A DNA stretch of 64,000 nt from Bradyrhizobium_A sp052115025 (GTDB lineage Bacteria; Pseudomonadota; Alphaproteobacteria; Rhizobiales; Xanthobacteraceae), in NCBI RefSeq assembly GCF_052115025.1, contig NZ_JBFRFW010000026.1, forward strand, positions 8,409 to 72,408. Reading direction: 5' to 3'. Below are positions 38,182 through 48,336 of this stretch, one piece after another (the first letter of the stretch is position 1; each line of letters starts with the position of its first letter). The notes beneath the pieces are model-generated. The model was given only the letters and a program-made list of their open reading frames with translations, was not told the origin of the DNA and did no database searches. The position numbers and the translations under genes are program-made.

Positions 38182-39183
38182 ATGGGTGCGCCCGGATCGG
38201 CCAGCTCCGGTGAGGATTCGCTGATCGCGCGCTACTTTCGTCCGCTGGCGACCGACCCCGGTGCCTTCAACCTCGTCGACGACGCCGCCGTGCTCGCCGC
38301 CGGCGGCGATGACCTCGTGGTGACCACCGACGCGGTGGTCGAGGGCGTGCATTTCCTGCCCTCCGATCCGCCGGACACCATCGCGCGCAAGGCGCTGCGG
38401 GTGAACCTGTCCGATCTTGCGGCGAAGGGCGCCGTGCCCGCCGGCTTCGTCCTGACACTGGCGCTGCGCGACGCGGCGGATGCGTGGCTGTCGCCATTCG
38501 CGGCGGCGCTCGGCGAGGACGCTGTCGCATTCGGTTGCCCGGTGCTCGGCGGCGACACCGTGTCGACGCCCGGGCCGCTGATGATCTCGATCACCGCGTT
38601 CGGCCGCGTGCCGCAAGGCGCCATGGTCCGCCGTGACCGTGCGCAGGCCGGCGATCGCATCTTTGTTTCCGGCACCATCGGCGACGCGGCGCTCGGCCTC
38701 GATGTGCTGCGTGGCGGAAAATCCGCCGCCGCGCTCGCGGCCGATCCGTCGGCCGCCGCGGTGCTCGCCGCGCGCTATCGCGTGCCGCAGCCGCGCAATG
38801 CGCTGGCGCTCGCCGTGCGCGCACATGCCAGCGCTGCCATGGACGTCTCCGACGGGCTCGCCGGCGATCTCGCCAAGCTCTGTGCCGCGTCCGCCGTGTC
38901 GGCGCAGGTCGCGGCGGACGCGGTGCCGCTGTCGGCGCCGGCCCGCGCGGTGCTCGCTGCGGGAGCGGCGAGCCGCGAAACGATTCTCTCCGGCGGCGAC
39001 GATTATGAGATTCTCTGTACCGTTCCGCCGGACGGCAGCGCCGCATTCTCCGCGGCCGCCGCTGCCGCGGGTGTCGCCGTCACGGCGATCGGAACGGTGG
39101 GCGCAGGCACTGCCCCGCCGATCTTCTTCGACGGGCAGGGCGCCCCGATTGTGCTGTCACGGCTGTCCTACAGCCATTTTTGA
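38182..39183 (+). CDS. thiL: Thiamine-monophosphate kinase
   Basis: 333 residues. Phosphorylates thiamine monophosphate to the active diphosphate. ATP/Mg motifs: GEDSLIARYF, DDAAVL, VVTTDAVVEGVHFLP, RVNLSDLAAKGAVPAG, LGGDTVST and MDVSDGLAGDLAKL, then SGGDDYEILC. Ala-rich but complete. A strong intrinsic terminator follows after 170 bp. Confidence 0.95.
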   Translation: MGAPGSASSGEDSLIARYFRPLATDPGAFNLVDDAAVLAAGGDDLVVTTDAVVEGVHFLPSDPPDTIARKALRVNLSDLAAKGAVPAGFVLTLALRDAADAWLSPFAAALGEDAVAFGCPVLGGDTVSTPGPLMISITAFGRVPQGAMVRRDRAQAGDRIFVSGTIGDAALGLDVLRGGKSAAALAADPSAAAVLAARYRVPQPRNALALAVRAHASAAMDVSDGLAGDLAKLCAASAVSAQVAADAVPLSAPARAVLAAGAASRETILSGGDDYEILCTVPPDGSAAFSAAAAAAGVAVTAIGTVGAGTAPPIFFDGQGAPIVLSRLSYSHF

Positions 39184-39353
39184 GCGGCCTTGCGCCTGTC
39201 GGCCCGTGTGCCGGCGCCCGGCGCGCACGGCCATTTTCGAGCGCTCTGGCGCGCCGCAGTTAGACCTTGGACCAATTGTGGAGCGAATCGGAGCGCGGCC
39301 CGCCCGGTGGCGTTGCACCGCCTATGTGATTTTGGCATGCTTCGTGTCGAATT

Positions 39354-39394
39354 AAGGCAGCGACCTGCCTTGCGGCAGGCCTGCCTTATTTTTT
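39354..39394 (+). terminator. Intrinsic terminator between thiL and hppA
   Basis: AAGGCAG..CCTGCC, loop TTGC, GGCAGG..CTGCCTT, then ATTTTTT. Both halves pair in full apart from small internal gaps. It ends the glyA-to-thiL run and separates hppA. Confidence 0.88.
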
Positions 39395-39460
39395 GACGCC
39401 CATCCTTCGGGGAAAACAACGGGCGTCATGGGGAAACACATAAGGATCGAGGCTGCATTC

Positions 39461-41581
<2,121 letters not shown>

Positions 41582-41603
41582 TCCCGGAGGCCTGAACCAA
41601 ACG

Positions 41604-41638
41604 GGGCCCGTGGCGCTGCGCCACGGGCCCTCTCTTTT
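41604..41638 (+). terminator. Intrinsic terminator of hppA
   Basis: GGGCCCGTGGCG (41604-41615), loop CTG, CGCCACGGGCCC (41619-41630), then TCTCTTTT. Confidence 0.88.
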
Positions 41639-41723
41639 GAATTTCGCGCCATGATTGCTTAAACTTGGCGTCAGCATTGCCACGGTGGCGCGCGCTGCCG
41701 TTGTTGGGGAAGGGGGACGCGCC

Positions 41724-42689
41724 ATGCCCATCTGGTCGACTGATGCGCTGCCGCCCGCAGAGCGTTTTGCCTACTGGCGCGAGGTGCGCGCCAAGCATCT
41801 GTTCGGGGTGTCCGCCGAGCTCGAGGTGGACCAGCGCGCCGCCTTCCGCGGCGAGTTCTCGGCCGAGCCTCTCGCCGCGGCCACGCTGGTGGAAATGCAT
41901 GCCTCGCCCTACTGGGTGCGGCGCACCGGCGAGGACATCTCGCGCGCGCCGGGCAACAGCGTCTGCATCTACCAGCAGCTCGGCGGGGCGGCCTGGTTCG
42001 GCACGAGCCGGAAAACCGAGTTCACCGTCGCCGCCGGGGCCGTCGCCACCAGCCATACGGACTTGCCCTATGCCACGCGCCCGACCACCGAGGCGGGCTT
42101 CCATCTGCGCATCCTGAAGATTCCCTTCACCATCTGCGTCCCGTTCGTTCGGCGCGACGGCGATCTGTCGCCGCAGCTGGTCGGCAACGAGCGGCGGCTG
42201 AGCTCGCTGCTGTCCGCCTGCTTCCCGGCGTTCCTCAACCAGGCCGCAACCCTGACGGAGGCGGATCTCGACGCCGCCGTGGTGGCGCTGGCGCAGATCG
42301 CGCTCGGCGTGCGCGGGCTGCTCGCGCCCACCGACGAGGCGCTGCGGCTTGCGGTTCGCCAGGTGCGGCTGATCCAGGCGAGGGACCTGATCAGCCAGAA
42401 CTTCCGGCGCGGCGACCTGACCCCGGCGCGGATCGCCGCGATGCTGGAGATTTCGGTCCGCCAGCTGCACCTGCTGTTCGAGCCGACGGGCACGACCGTG
42501 GCCCGCCATCTGACGGCGCTGCGCCTCGCCCACGCCCAGGCGCTGCTCGCCGAAGCACCGGCGCGGCCGGTCTCGGGGGTGGCGTTCGCCTCGGGCTTCG
42601 ACAGCCTGGCGACGTTCTACCGCCTGTTCCGCAATGCCTTCGGCATGGCGCCGATCGAGTATCGGCAGTCGGTGAGTGGGGTACGCTAA
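41724..42689 (+). CDS. AraC-family transcriptional regulator
   Basis: 321 residues from the ATG at 41724 (AGGGGGA upstream; frame open to 41655). The C-terminal DNA-binding domain has two helix-turn-helix units: DLISQNFRRGDLTPARIAAMLEISVRQLHLLF and VSGVAFASGFDSLATFYRLFRNAFGMAPIEYRQ. The N-terminal 200 residues match the AraC_binding_2 (ActS/GliR-like) sensor type by pattern (PAERFAYWREV near the start). No neighbour is obviously its target: hppA is terminated upstream and the HdeA-like gene lies 126 bp downstream. Confidence 0.88.
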   Translation: MPIWSTDALPPAERFAYWREVRAKHLFGVSAELEVDQRAAFRGEFSAEPLAAATLVEMHASPYWVRRTGEDISRAPGNSVCIYQQLGGAAWFGTSRKTEFTVAAGAVATSHTDLPYATRPTTEAGFHLRILKIPFTICVPFVRRDGDLSPQLVGNERRLSSLLSACFPAFLNQAATLTEADLDAAVVALAQIALGVRGLLAPTDEALRLAVRQVRLIQARDLISQNFRRGDLTPARIAAMLEISVRQLHLLFEPTGTTVARHLTALRLAHAQALLAEAPARPVSGVAFASGFDSLATFYRLFRNAFGMAPIEYRQSVSGVR

Positions 42690-42815
42690 CCGCCGGCTTG
42701 CTTCGTCCCGTTCGTTTTTTTGCGGCCGGCACCCAGCTCGCTGCGCTCGTTGAGACGACTCTGTCGTCGAACCCCGCTAGGTTGCCGCCCGCTGTGTTAG
42801 GCAACGAGGGGCGTC

Positions 42816-43106
42816 ATGAAGCGCACTATTTTTCTGGTATCCGTGGCCATGGTTCTGTCGGCGACCGCAAGTCGGGCGGAAACGATCGATCTGGCGACGC
42901 TGAGCTGCAAGCAGTTTCTGGAGAGCGGCGAGGACAGCATCAAGATGGTGCTGACCTGGATGGACGGCTGGTACAAGGGCGACAGCAACGAGGCGATCAT
43001 CGACACCACCGTGTTCCTCGAGAACGCCAAGAAGTTCGGCGCGTTCTGTGCCACCAACCCGAACATCAGCATCGTCAACGCGGCCGAGAAGATTCTCGGA
43101 AAGTAG
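42816..43106 (+). CDS. HdeA/HdeB-family periplasmic protein
   Basis: 96 residues. Signal peptide KRTIFLVSVAMVLSATASRA, then a 75-residue mature protein with the pair of cysteines (TLSCKQF and FGAFCAT) expected for the single disulfide of HdeA-like acid chaperones, plus the central MVLTWMDGWYKGD motif. HdeA/B bind unfolding periplasmic proteins at low pH in enterobacteria; rhizobial homologues are less studied. Upstream gene: AraC regulator, 126 bp away. A strong hairpin follows its stop. Confidence 0.84.
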   Translation: MKRTIFLVSVAMVLSATASRAETIDLATLSCKQFLESGEDSIKMVLTWMDGWYKGDSNEAIIDTTVFLENAKKFGAFCATNPNISIVNAAEKILGK

Positions 43107-43137
43107 TCCGGTCATCGGGCCCTGATGGACGTCATCC

Positions 43138-43172
43138 CGTGGGGCAGCGCACGGTTGCCGCGCTGCCCGCAC
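43138..43172 (+). terminator. Hairpin after the HdeA-like gene
   Basis: GGGCAGCGC (43142-43150) and GCGCTGCCC (43160-43168) pair perfectly with a 9-nt loop; flanking GTG/CAC extend the stem with one mismatch. No T run. Confidence 0.5.
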
Positions 43173-43338
43173 GAATTGTTGCGTTGCATCAATGTATGGC
43201 CACCGGCGGCTGGCTTCCGTCAGTTGGCAGTTTGATGACAAACGCAGCGGTTGCTCACGAAATAAAATCCGCGCGGCGATGGAAACCGTGTCGGGGTCTG
43301 CAAGTTATGATGGCGCGTTCAGCAGGGAGCACGCGACC

Positions 43339-43506
43339 ATGGGGACCGACAATCGCGATCCGTTCGAGCAGGGCAAGCTGGCGAAAATCAATCGCCCGCG
43401 CGAACACGAACAAGGCCCGCGCAATCCTTATCCGGAAGGCTCCGAGCAGCATCAGCGCTGGGAAGCGGGTTACAAGTTCGTGCAGCAGGGGCTGGCCGCG
43501 GTCTGA
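43339..43506 (+). CDS. Small RMF-like protein
   Basis: 55 residues from the ATG at 43339 (the frame is open further upstream but not protein-like). The pattern EQGKLAKINRPREHEQGPRNPYPEGSEQHQRWEAGY resembles the ribosome modulation factor fold, where a small basic protein with NPYP..S..R..W..G dimerises ribosomes in stationary phase. The assignment is by motif resemblance; it is also common as an unnamed protein in Bradyrhizobium. It has no strong ribosome site beyond GGGAGC. Confidence 0.6.
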   Translation: MGTDNRDPFEQGKLAKINRPREHEQGPRNPYPEGSEQHQRWEAGYKFVQQGLAAV

Positions 43507-43660
43507 CGCGGCGCCGGCACATCCTTGAGACCGGCACATCCTGTGATCAGCCGAGCGATGATCAGGTGAGGCATGTTCAGTTGAGGCCGCACGGCGGGCG
43601 CCCCGGGCGCGCCGCCGCCGTCGTGTTGTGGCCGCGCATCCCCGCGGCGCGGTCAGCCGA

Positions 43661-44185
43661 TCAGTGGAACGACAGCAGCTTGAACAGCGGCGTCAGGTAG
43701 CTCATCTCCTGGCCGGAGGTCGGCGTGGTGCGGCTGATGAAATCGAAGATCTTGCCGTCCTTCAGGCCGTAATTGGCGAGCCGGGTGACATGCCGGTTCT
43801 TGTCGAAATACACCGCGATGACCCGCTGATCGACGATCTGCTGGTTCATGAAGGCGATCTTCCGCTCGGCGCGCTGGGAGATGTAATAGAAGACTTCACC
43901 GTTCAGCGTCGCGACGGTGGAGGGGGTGCCGAGCACGATCAGCACCTGATCCTGGCTGGCGCCGATCGGGATCTGCTCCAGCGCGCCTTCGGGCATGATG
44001 TAGCCCTTCTGGTACTGCTCCTGGAATGCACCGCAGCCGGTCAGGGCCACGCAGGCCGCGGTGGCGGCGAGCACGAGGCCGAGCAGACGGGCGGGGCTGC
44101 GCGAGAGGCGGCCGTGCGGCTGCCGGAGGGCGGCGGTCTCGTCCGCGCGGGCGACGTCGTTCGACAAGGTCTTCAATTCGGTCAT
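43661..44185 (-). CDS. bamE: Outer membrane assembly lipoprotein BamE
   Basis: 174 residues from the ATG at 44183-44185 (a longer frame to 44224 exists). The lipobox LTGC follows the hydrophobic LLGLVLAATAACVA after an unusually long polar N-region of about 35 residues. The BamE (SmpA/OmlA) domain follows: KGYIMPEGALEQIPIGASQDQVLIVLGTPS, then FYYISQRAE. It is part of the Bam complex that folds outer-membrane beta-barrels. Divergent from the CBP3-type chaperone across 101 bp, a conserved alphaproteobacterial layout. Confidence 0.9.
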   Translation of the reverse strand: MTELKTLSNDVARADETAALRQPHGRLSRSPARLLGLVLAATAACVALTGCGAFQEQYQKGYIMPEGALEQIPIGASQDQVLIVLGTPSTVATLNGEVFYYISQRAERKIAFMNQQIVDQRVIAVYFDKNRHVTRLANYGLKDGKIFDFISRTTPTSGQEMSYLTPLFKLLSFH

Positions 44186-44286
44186 TCCGGGGCTCGCCCC
44201 GTCCTCTTGCATCACGCGGGGCATTGACGTACCGGGCAGGGCGCTGCCTTGACAAGACCCTTTGGGATCACCCCGCGGAACCGGTA

Positions 44287-44841
44287 ATGCTTTGGCCCTT
44301 CAAACGCTTTCTGAATCCCCAGACGCCGTTGCGCGGCACCATTGAGGCCATCTATGGCATGATCGTGGCGCAGGCACGAGAACCGCTGTTTTATCAAGCA
44401 CTCCACGTGCCCGACACAGTTAATGGCCGCTTCGACATGATCGTCCTGCATTTGTGGCTCGTGCTGCGGCCGCTGCGGGCGGCGGAGGGCGGCGCGGTGC
44501 CCCCCGAGGGCCTGGGGCAGGGCCTGTTCGATCGCTTCTGCAGCGACATGGATGCGAATCTACGGGAGATGGGTGTCGGGGACCTGACGGTGCCCAAGCG
44601 CATGCAGAAATTCGGCGAGGCGTTCTATGGCCGTACCGCAGCCTACGACAAGGCGTTCGCCGCCGGGCGCGGCGCCATGGCGGACGCGCTCGCCCGTAAT
44701 GTGCTGAACACCACCGATCCGGCACTGGCCGCCGGCCTGTGCCAATATGTCGAGGCAGCCGCGACCCGGCTCGACGCCCTCGACGGCGCCGCGCTGCAGG
44801 CCGGTGCCTTTCGTTTCCCGGCCCCGCAGGGGCCGGCATGA
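44287..44841 (+). CDS. Ubiquinol-cytochrome c chaperone (CBP3/UQCC1 family)
   Basis: 184 residues from the ATG at 44287 (the frame is open to 44026, antisense to bamE). The family core RGTIEAIYGMIVAQAREPLFYQ and FDMIVLHLWLVLRPL, later KRMQKFGEAFYGRTAAYDKA, is clear. Relatives act in cytochrome b / bc1 assembly in mitochondria; the bacterial role is inferred. It overlaps the next gene by 4 bp (ATGA). Confidence 0.9.
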   Translation: MLWPFKRFLNPQTPLRGTIEAIYGMIVAQAREPLFYQALHVPDTVNGRFDMIVLHLWLVLRPLRAAEGGAVPPEGLGQGLFDRFCSDMDANLREMGVGDLTVPKRMQKFGEAFYGRTAAYDKAFAAGRGAMADALARNVLNTTDPALAAGLCQYVEAAATRLDALDGAALQAGAFRFPAPQGPA

Positions 44842-45506
44842 CCCGCGAGAAAGACATGACACGCGACAAGGACTTCAAGCGCGACAAAGATGCCAGGCGC
44901 GAGAAAGATGCGCGCGGTGCCGCGGCCCATCCCTGGAGCGTCCGCATCGCCGTGGACGAGATTCCCGAAGCCGGCCAGCATGCCGCGCTCAGCGCCGACG
45001 CGGCCCAGCGCGCCGCCATGGCCGGGCTCGCCGGCCTCAGGGATATCGCCGAGGCCAAGGCCAGCTTCGACCTGCGTCCCGCCGGGCGCGGGCGGATCCA
45101 TGTCACGGGGCGGGTGAGCGGCCGCATCGGCCAGACCTGCGTCGTGACCCTCGAGCCGCTGGAGAGCACGATCGACGAGCCGGTCGACCTGCTGTTCGCC
45201 CCCGAGGACCAGGTCGCGGCCATCATCAAGGCGATGGAGCAGGAGGCGGAAGCAACGGATGAGGAGCCGGACCCGCCGGAGGCGATCACCGACGGGACCA
45301 TCGATCTCGGTCAGCTGGCTGCCGACGTGCTGTTCCTGGGAATTGATCCCTATCCGCGTAAACCCGGCGTGGTGTTCGAGCCGCTGGTGACCGCCGAGGA
45401 CCCGGAAAGCCATCCGTTTGCGGCGCTCAAGGCCCTCAAGGATGCGCCGTCGGCCAAGCCGTCCGCCGGCAAAGGGCCCAAAAACGACACCGAAGCCGGC
45501 GATTAG
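44838..45506 (+). CDS. DUF177 (YceD) family protein
   Basis: 222 residues. The N-terminal 27 residues are a charged repeat (REKD, RDKD, RDKD, REKD) not typical of the family. The domain itself includes RIHVTGRVSGRIGQTCVVTLEP, then DGTIDLGQLAADVLFLGIDPYPRKPGV. YceD is implicated in 23S rRNA/large-subunit biogenesis. In many bacteria it precedes rpmF and plsX; here rpmF is absent and plsX follows after 183 bp. Overlap with the CBP3 gene implies coupling. Confidence 0.9.
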   Translation: MTREKDMTRDKDFKRDKDARREKDARGAAAHPWSVRIAVDEIPEAGQHAALSADAAQRAAMAGLAGLRDIAEAKASFDLRPAGRGRIHVTGRVSGRIGQTCVVTLEPLESTIDEPVDLLFAPEDQVAAIIKAMEQEAEATDEEPDPPEAITDGTIDLGQLAADVLFLGIDPYPRKPGVVFEPLVTAEDPESHPFAALKALKDAPSAKPSAGKGPKNDTEAGD

Positions 45507-45689
45507 GGCAAGCCAACGAAATGCAAGGCGGAATCGCGCCCCCAAAACCCGCGTCAAGAGTTGTATAGGGGCGCGGACAGGGTATTGTCGCGGCCCGCGA
45601 GGGCCATTCAAGGCTCCGCGGCGCTGCCCAGGCGGCGAAGGCTCAAGGCGCCACTCTTAGGGGCGCAAACATCGGATTGCCGGGACGTT

Positions 45690-46751
45690 ATGCCTCAAAA
45701 GGTTCGAATCGCGCTGGACGCCATGGGGGGCGATTTCGGTGCGTCCGTGGTCGTTCCAGGGGCTGCGATCTCGCTGACGCGACATCCCGATAGTGAGTTC
45801 GTGCTGTTCGGCGACAGTGCGCTGATTGGCCGCGAGCTCGACGCCCTGCCGGCGCTCAAGGCGGTGTCGCGGGTGGTGCACACCGACGTCGCCATCAGCG
45901 GAAGCGAGAAGCCGAGCCAGGCGCTGCGCCGCGGCCGCAAGACGTCGTCGATGTGGCTGGCGATCGACGCAGTGAAGAAGGGCGAGGCCGATGTCGCCAT
46001 CTCCGCCGGCAACACCGGCGCGCTGATGGCGATGGCGCGGCTGCACCTGCGCATGCTGCCGGGCATCGATCGGCCGGCGCTCAGCGCGGTGTGGCCGACG
46101 CTGCGCGGCGAATCCATCGTGCTCGATGTCGGCGCCTCGATCGGCGCCGACGCCCAGCACCTCGCGACGCTCGCGATCATGGGCAGCGCCATGGCACGCG
46201 TGCTGTTCGATCTCGAGCGGCCGACCGTCGGCCTGCTCAATATCGGCGTCGAGGAAGTGAAGGGGGTCGAGGAGGTGCGCGAGGCGGCTGAGCTGCTGCG
46301 CGCGCTGAACCTGCCGCAGATGGATTTCATCGGCTTCGTCGAGGGCGACGGCATCGGCAAGGGCGCCGCCGACGTCATCGTCACCGAAGGCTTCACCGGT
46401 AACATCGCCCTGAAGACCGCCGAGGGCACCGCGCGGCAGTTCGGAGAGTACCTGCGCAGCGCCATGACGCGCACCTGGAGCTCCAAGCTCGGTGCGCTGA
46501 TGGCGCGCGGCGCGTTCCGCGCGCTTCGCGAAAAAGTCGATCCCAACAAGGGGAACGGCGGCGTCTTTCTCGGACTGAACGGTATCGTGATCAAGAGCCA
46601 TGGCGGCGCCAATGCCGCGGGCTTTGCGTCCGCCGTGGACGTCGGTTACGAGATGGTCAAATACGATCTTCTGACCAAGATCAATCAGACACTTCATCGC
46701 GAAGGCGCGGCGCTCAATCTGGCGCCCGCCGCTCAGGAGGCTCTCTCGTGA
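45690..46751 (+). CDS. plsX: Phosphate acyltransferase PlsX
   Basis: 353 residues from the ATG at 45690; the open frame starts at 45561 but the extra part is Arg-rich and not conserved. Motifs: IALDAMGGDFGASVVV, ISAGNTGALMAMARL, VLDVGASIGADAQHL, DVIVTEGFTGNIALKTAEG and GGVFLGLNGIVIKSHGGA. It makes acyl-phosphate from acyl-ACP for phospholipid synthesis. The stop overlaps fabH (GTGA), so lipid initiation genes are coupled. Confidence 0.95.
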   Translation: MPQKVRIALDAMGGDFGASVVVPGAAISLTRHPDSEFVLFGDSALIGRELDALPALKAVSRVVHTDVAISGSEKPSQALRRGRKTSSMWLAIDAVKKGEADVAISAGNTGALMAMARLHLRMLPGIDRPALSAVWPTLRGESIVLDVGASIGADAQHLATLAIMGSAMARVLFDLERPTVGLLNIGVEEVKGVEEVREAAELLRALNLPQMDFIGFVEGDGIGKGAADVIVTEGFTGNIALKTAEGTARQFGEYLRSAMTRTWSSKLGALMARGAFRALREKVDPNKGNGGVFLGLNGIVIKSHGGANAAGFASAVDVGYEMVKYDLLTKINQTLHREGAALNLAPAAQEALS

Positions 46752-47725
46752 CTGTGACGCGTTCGGTCGTGCTCGGCTGTGGGTCGTATCTGCCGGAGCA
46801 GATCCTGACCAATGCGGAGTTGGCGCAGCGGATCGACACCTCCGACGAATGGATCGTGCAGCGCACCGGCATCCATCAGCGCCACATCGCCGCGCCCGGG
46901 GAGTTCACCTCCCATCTCGGCACCAGGGCGGCGCAGGCGGCGCTCGCCAATGCCGGCGTCGACGCCCAGTCGATCGACCTCGTGGTGCTGGCAACCTCGA
47001 CCCCGGACAACACCTTCCCGGCGACGGCGGTGGCGATCCAGCACAACCTCGGCATCCATCACGGCGCCGCGTTCGATCTGCAGGCGGTGTGCTCGGGTTT
47101 CGTGTTCGGGCTCGCGACGGCTGACAACTTCCTTCGTACCGGTGCGTTCAAGCGCGCGCTGGTGATCGGCGCCGAGACGTTCTCACGGATCCTCGACTGG
47201 AACGACCGCACCACCTGCGTGCTGTTCGGTGACGGCGCCGGCGCGGTGGTGCTGGAGGCCCAGCAGCATTCCGGCGCGCCGACCGACCCGGGCATCCTCA
47301 CCACCCACTTGCGCTCCGACGGTCGCCACAAGTCCAAGCTGTATGTCGACGGCGGCCCGTCCTCGACCCAGACGGTGGGACATCTGCGGATGGAAGGCCG
47401 CGAGGTGTTCAAGCATGCGGTCGGCATGATCACCGATGTCATCGTCGACGCCTTCGAGGCGACCAGGACGACTGCCGACGATATTGACTGGTTCGTGCCG
47501 CACCAGGCCAACAAGCGCATCATCGATGCGTCAGCACACAAGCTTCATATTGCACCGCAAAAGGTGGTATTGACGGTCGATCGCCATGGCAACACCTCGG
47601 CGGCCTCGATCCCGCTGGCGCTGTCGACGGCGGTGGCCGAGGGCAAGATCAAGAAGGGCGACCTCGTGCTGCTGGAGGCCATGGGCGGCGGCTTCACCTG
47701 GGGCTCGGCCCTGGTGCGCTGGTGA
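46748..47725 (+). CDS. fabH: Beta-ketoacyl-ACP synthase III
   Basis: 325 residues from a GTG start coupled to plsX. It condenses acetyl-CoA with malonyl-ACP to start fatty-acid synthesis. Catalytic triad: Cys115 (LQAVCSGF), His252 (VPHQANKRI), Asn282 (HGNTSAAS). Length and the ATSTPDNTFPATA motif are standard. Confidence 0.96.
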   Translation: MTVTRSVVLGCGSYLPEQILTNAELAQRIDTSDEWIVQRTGIHQRHIAAPGEFTSHLGTRAAQAALANAGVDAQSIDLVVLATSTPDNTFPATAVAIQHNLGIHHGAAFDLQAVCSGFVFGLATADNFLRTGAFKRALVIGAETFSRILDWNDRTTCVLFGDGAGAVVLEAQQHSGAPTDPGILTTHLRSDGRHKSKLYVDGGPSSTQTVGHLRMEGREVFKHAVGMITDVIVDAFEATRTTADDIDWFVPHQANKRIIDASAHKLHIAPQKVVLTVDRHGNTSAASIPLALSTAVAEGKIKKGDLVLLEAMGGGFTWGSALVRW

Positions 47726-47737
47726 GACGCTATCCAT

Positions 47738-47766
47738 TTGACTAAAGTTTTTCGGGCTTACCCTAT
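47738..47766 (+). promoter_or_regulatory. Candidate promoter of ihfA
   Basis: TTGACT (47738-47743), 17-bp spacer, CCCTAT (47761-47766). The -35 is near perfect and spacing ideal; the -10 is weak. It lies right after the fabH stop and about 107 bp before the ihfA ATG, which fits a separate ihfA transcript. Confidence 0.5.
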
Positions 47767-47785
47767 TGGCAATTTGGTTGTGAGC

Positions 47786-47812
47786 GGAGTTGACCCTAGG
47801 CGGGTAAACTCC
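47786..47812 (+). promoter_or_regulatory. Stem-loop in the ihfA leader
   Basis: GGAGTT-g-ACCC (47786-47796), loop TAGGC, GGGT-a-AACTCC (47802-47812): ten pairs around one symmetric mismatch. It lies between the candidate promoter and ihfA. Possible operator or leader structure. Confidence 0.45.
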
Positions 47813-47872
47813 TAATTTCAGACACGAATTGATCTTCCAGCAGCGATTATCTCGCCGAATTTGGGGCAGGCG

Positions 47873-48232
47873 ATGGCCGGAACCGGAAAAACTGTGACGC
47901 GCGTCGACTTGTGCGAGGCGGTCTACCAGAAGGTGGGCCTGTCGCGCACGGAGTCGTCGGCATTTGTGGAACTCGTGCTCAAGGAGATCACGGATTGCCT
48001 CGAACGGGGCGAGACCGTGAAGCTGTCGTCGTTCGGCTCCTTCATGGTGCGCAAGAAGGGGCAGCGGATCGGACGTAATCCGAAGACCGGAACCGAGGTT
48101 CCGATCTCGCCGCGGCGTGTGATGGTGTTCAAGCCGTCGGCGATCCTCAAGCAGCGTATCAATGGCAACGGCGTCACCGCGGCAGCCGCGCCCGCCGCGC
48201 CGCCGAGCACGACCGCCGCGAAGGCGGAGTAG
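47873..48232 (+). CDS. ihfA: Integration host factor subunit alpha
   Basis: 119 residues from the ATG at 47873 (a TTG at 47861 is in frame). IHF-alpha bends DNA as a heterodimer with IHF-beta. Core: VTRVDLCEAVYQKVGLSRTESSAFVE, then VKLSSFGSFMVRKKGQRIGRNPKTG with the intercalating Pro arm. The last 20 residues are Ala/Pro/Thr, longer than E. coli. It is followed by a MerR gene, a widely conserved pair in alphaproteobacteria. Confidence 0.95.
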   Translation: MAGTGKTVTRVDLCEAVYQKVGLSRTESSAFVELVLKEITDCLERGETVKLSSFGSFMVRKKGQRIGRNPKTGTEVPISPRRVMVFKPSAILKQRINGNGVTAAAAPAAPPSTTAAKAE

Positions 48233-48336
48233 CTCCGCGGCGGCATGACGCCGCCCGCCCATCGTCCAGCCCGTGCGTCAGGCACGCGAATCCGATACGC
48301 AGGGATGCGCGCGGCGCGCTCGGAAGGGAAGGCGCA

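Noticed and set aside
45507..45689. Possible rpmF between DUF177 and plsX
   Set aside because: No frame with the L32 zinc motif; alphaproteobacteria often keep rpmF elsewhere.
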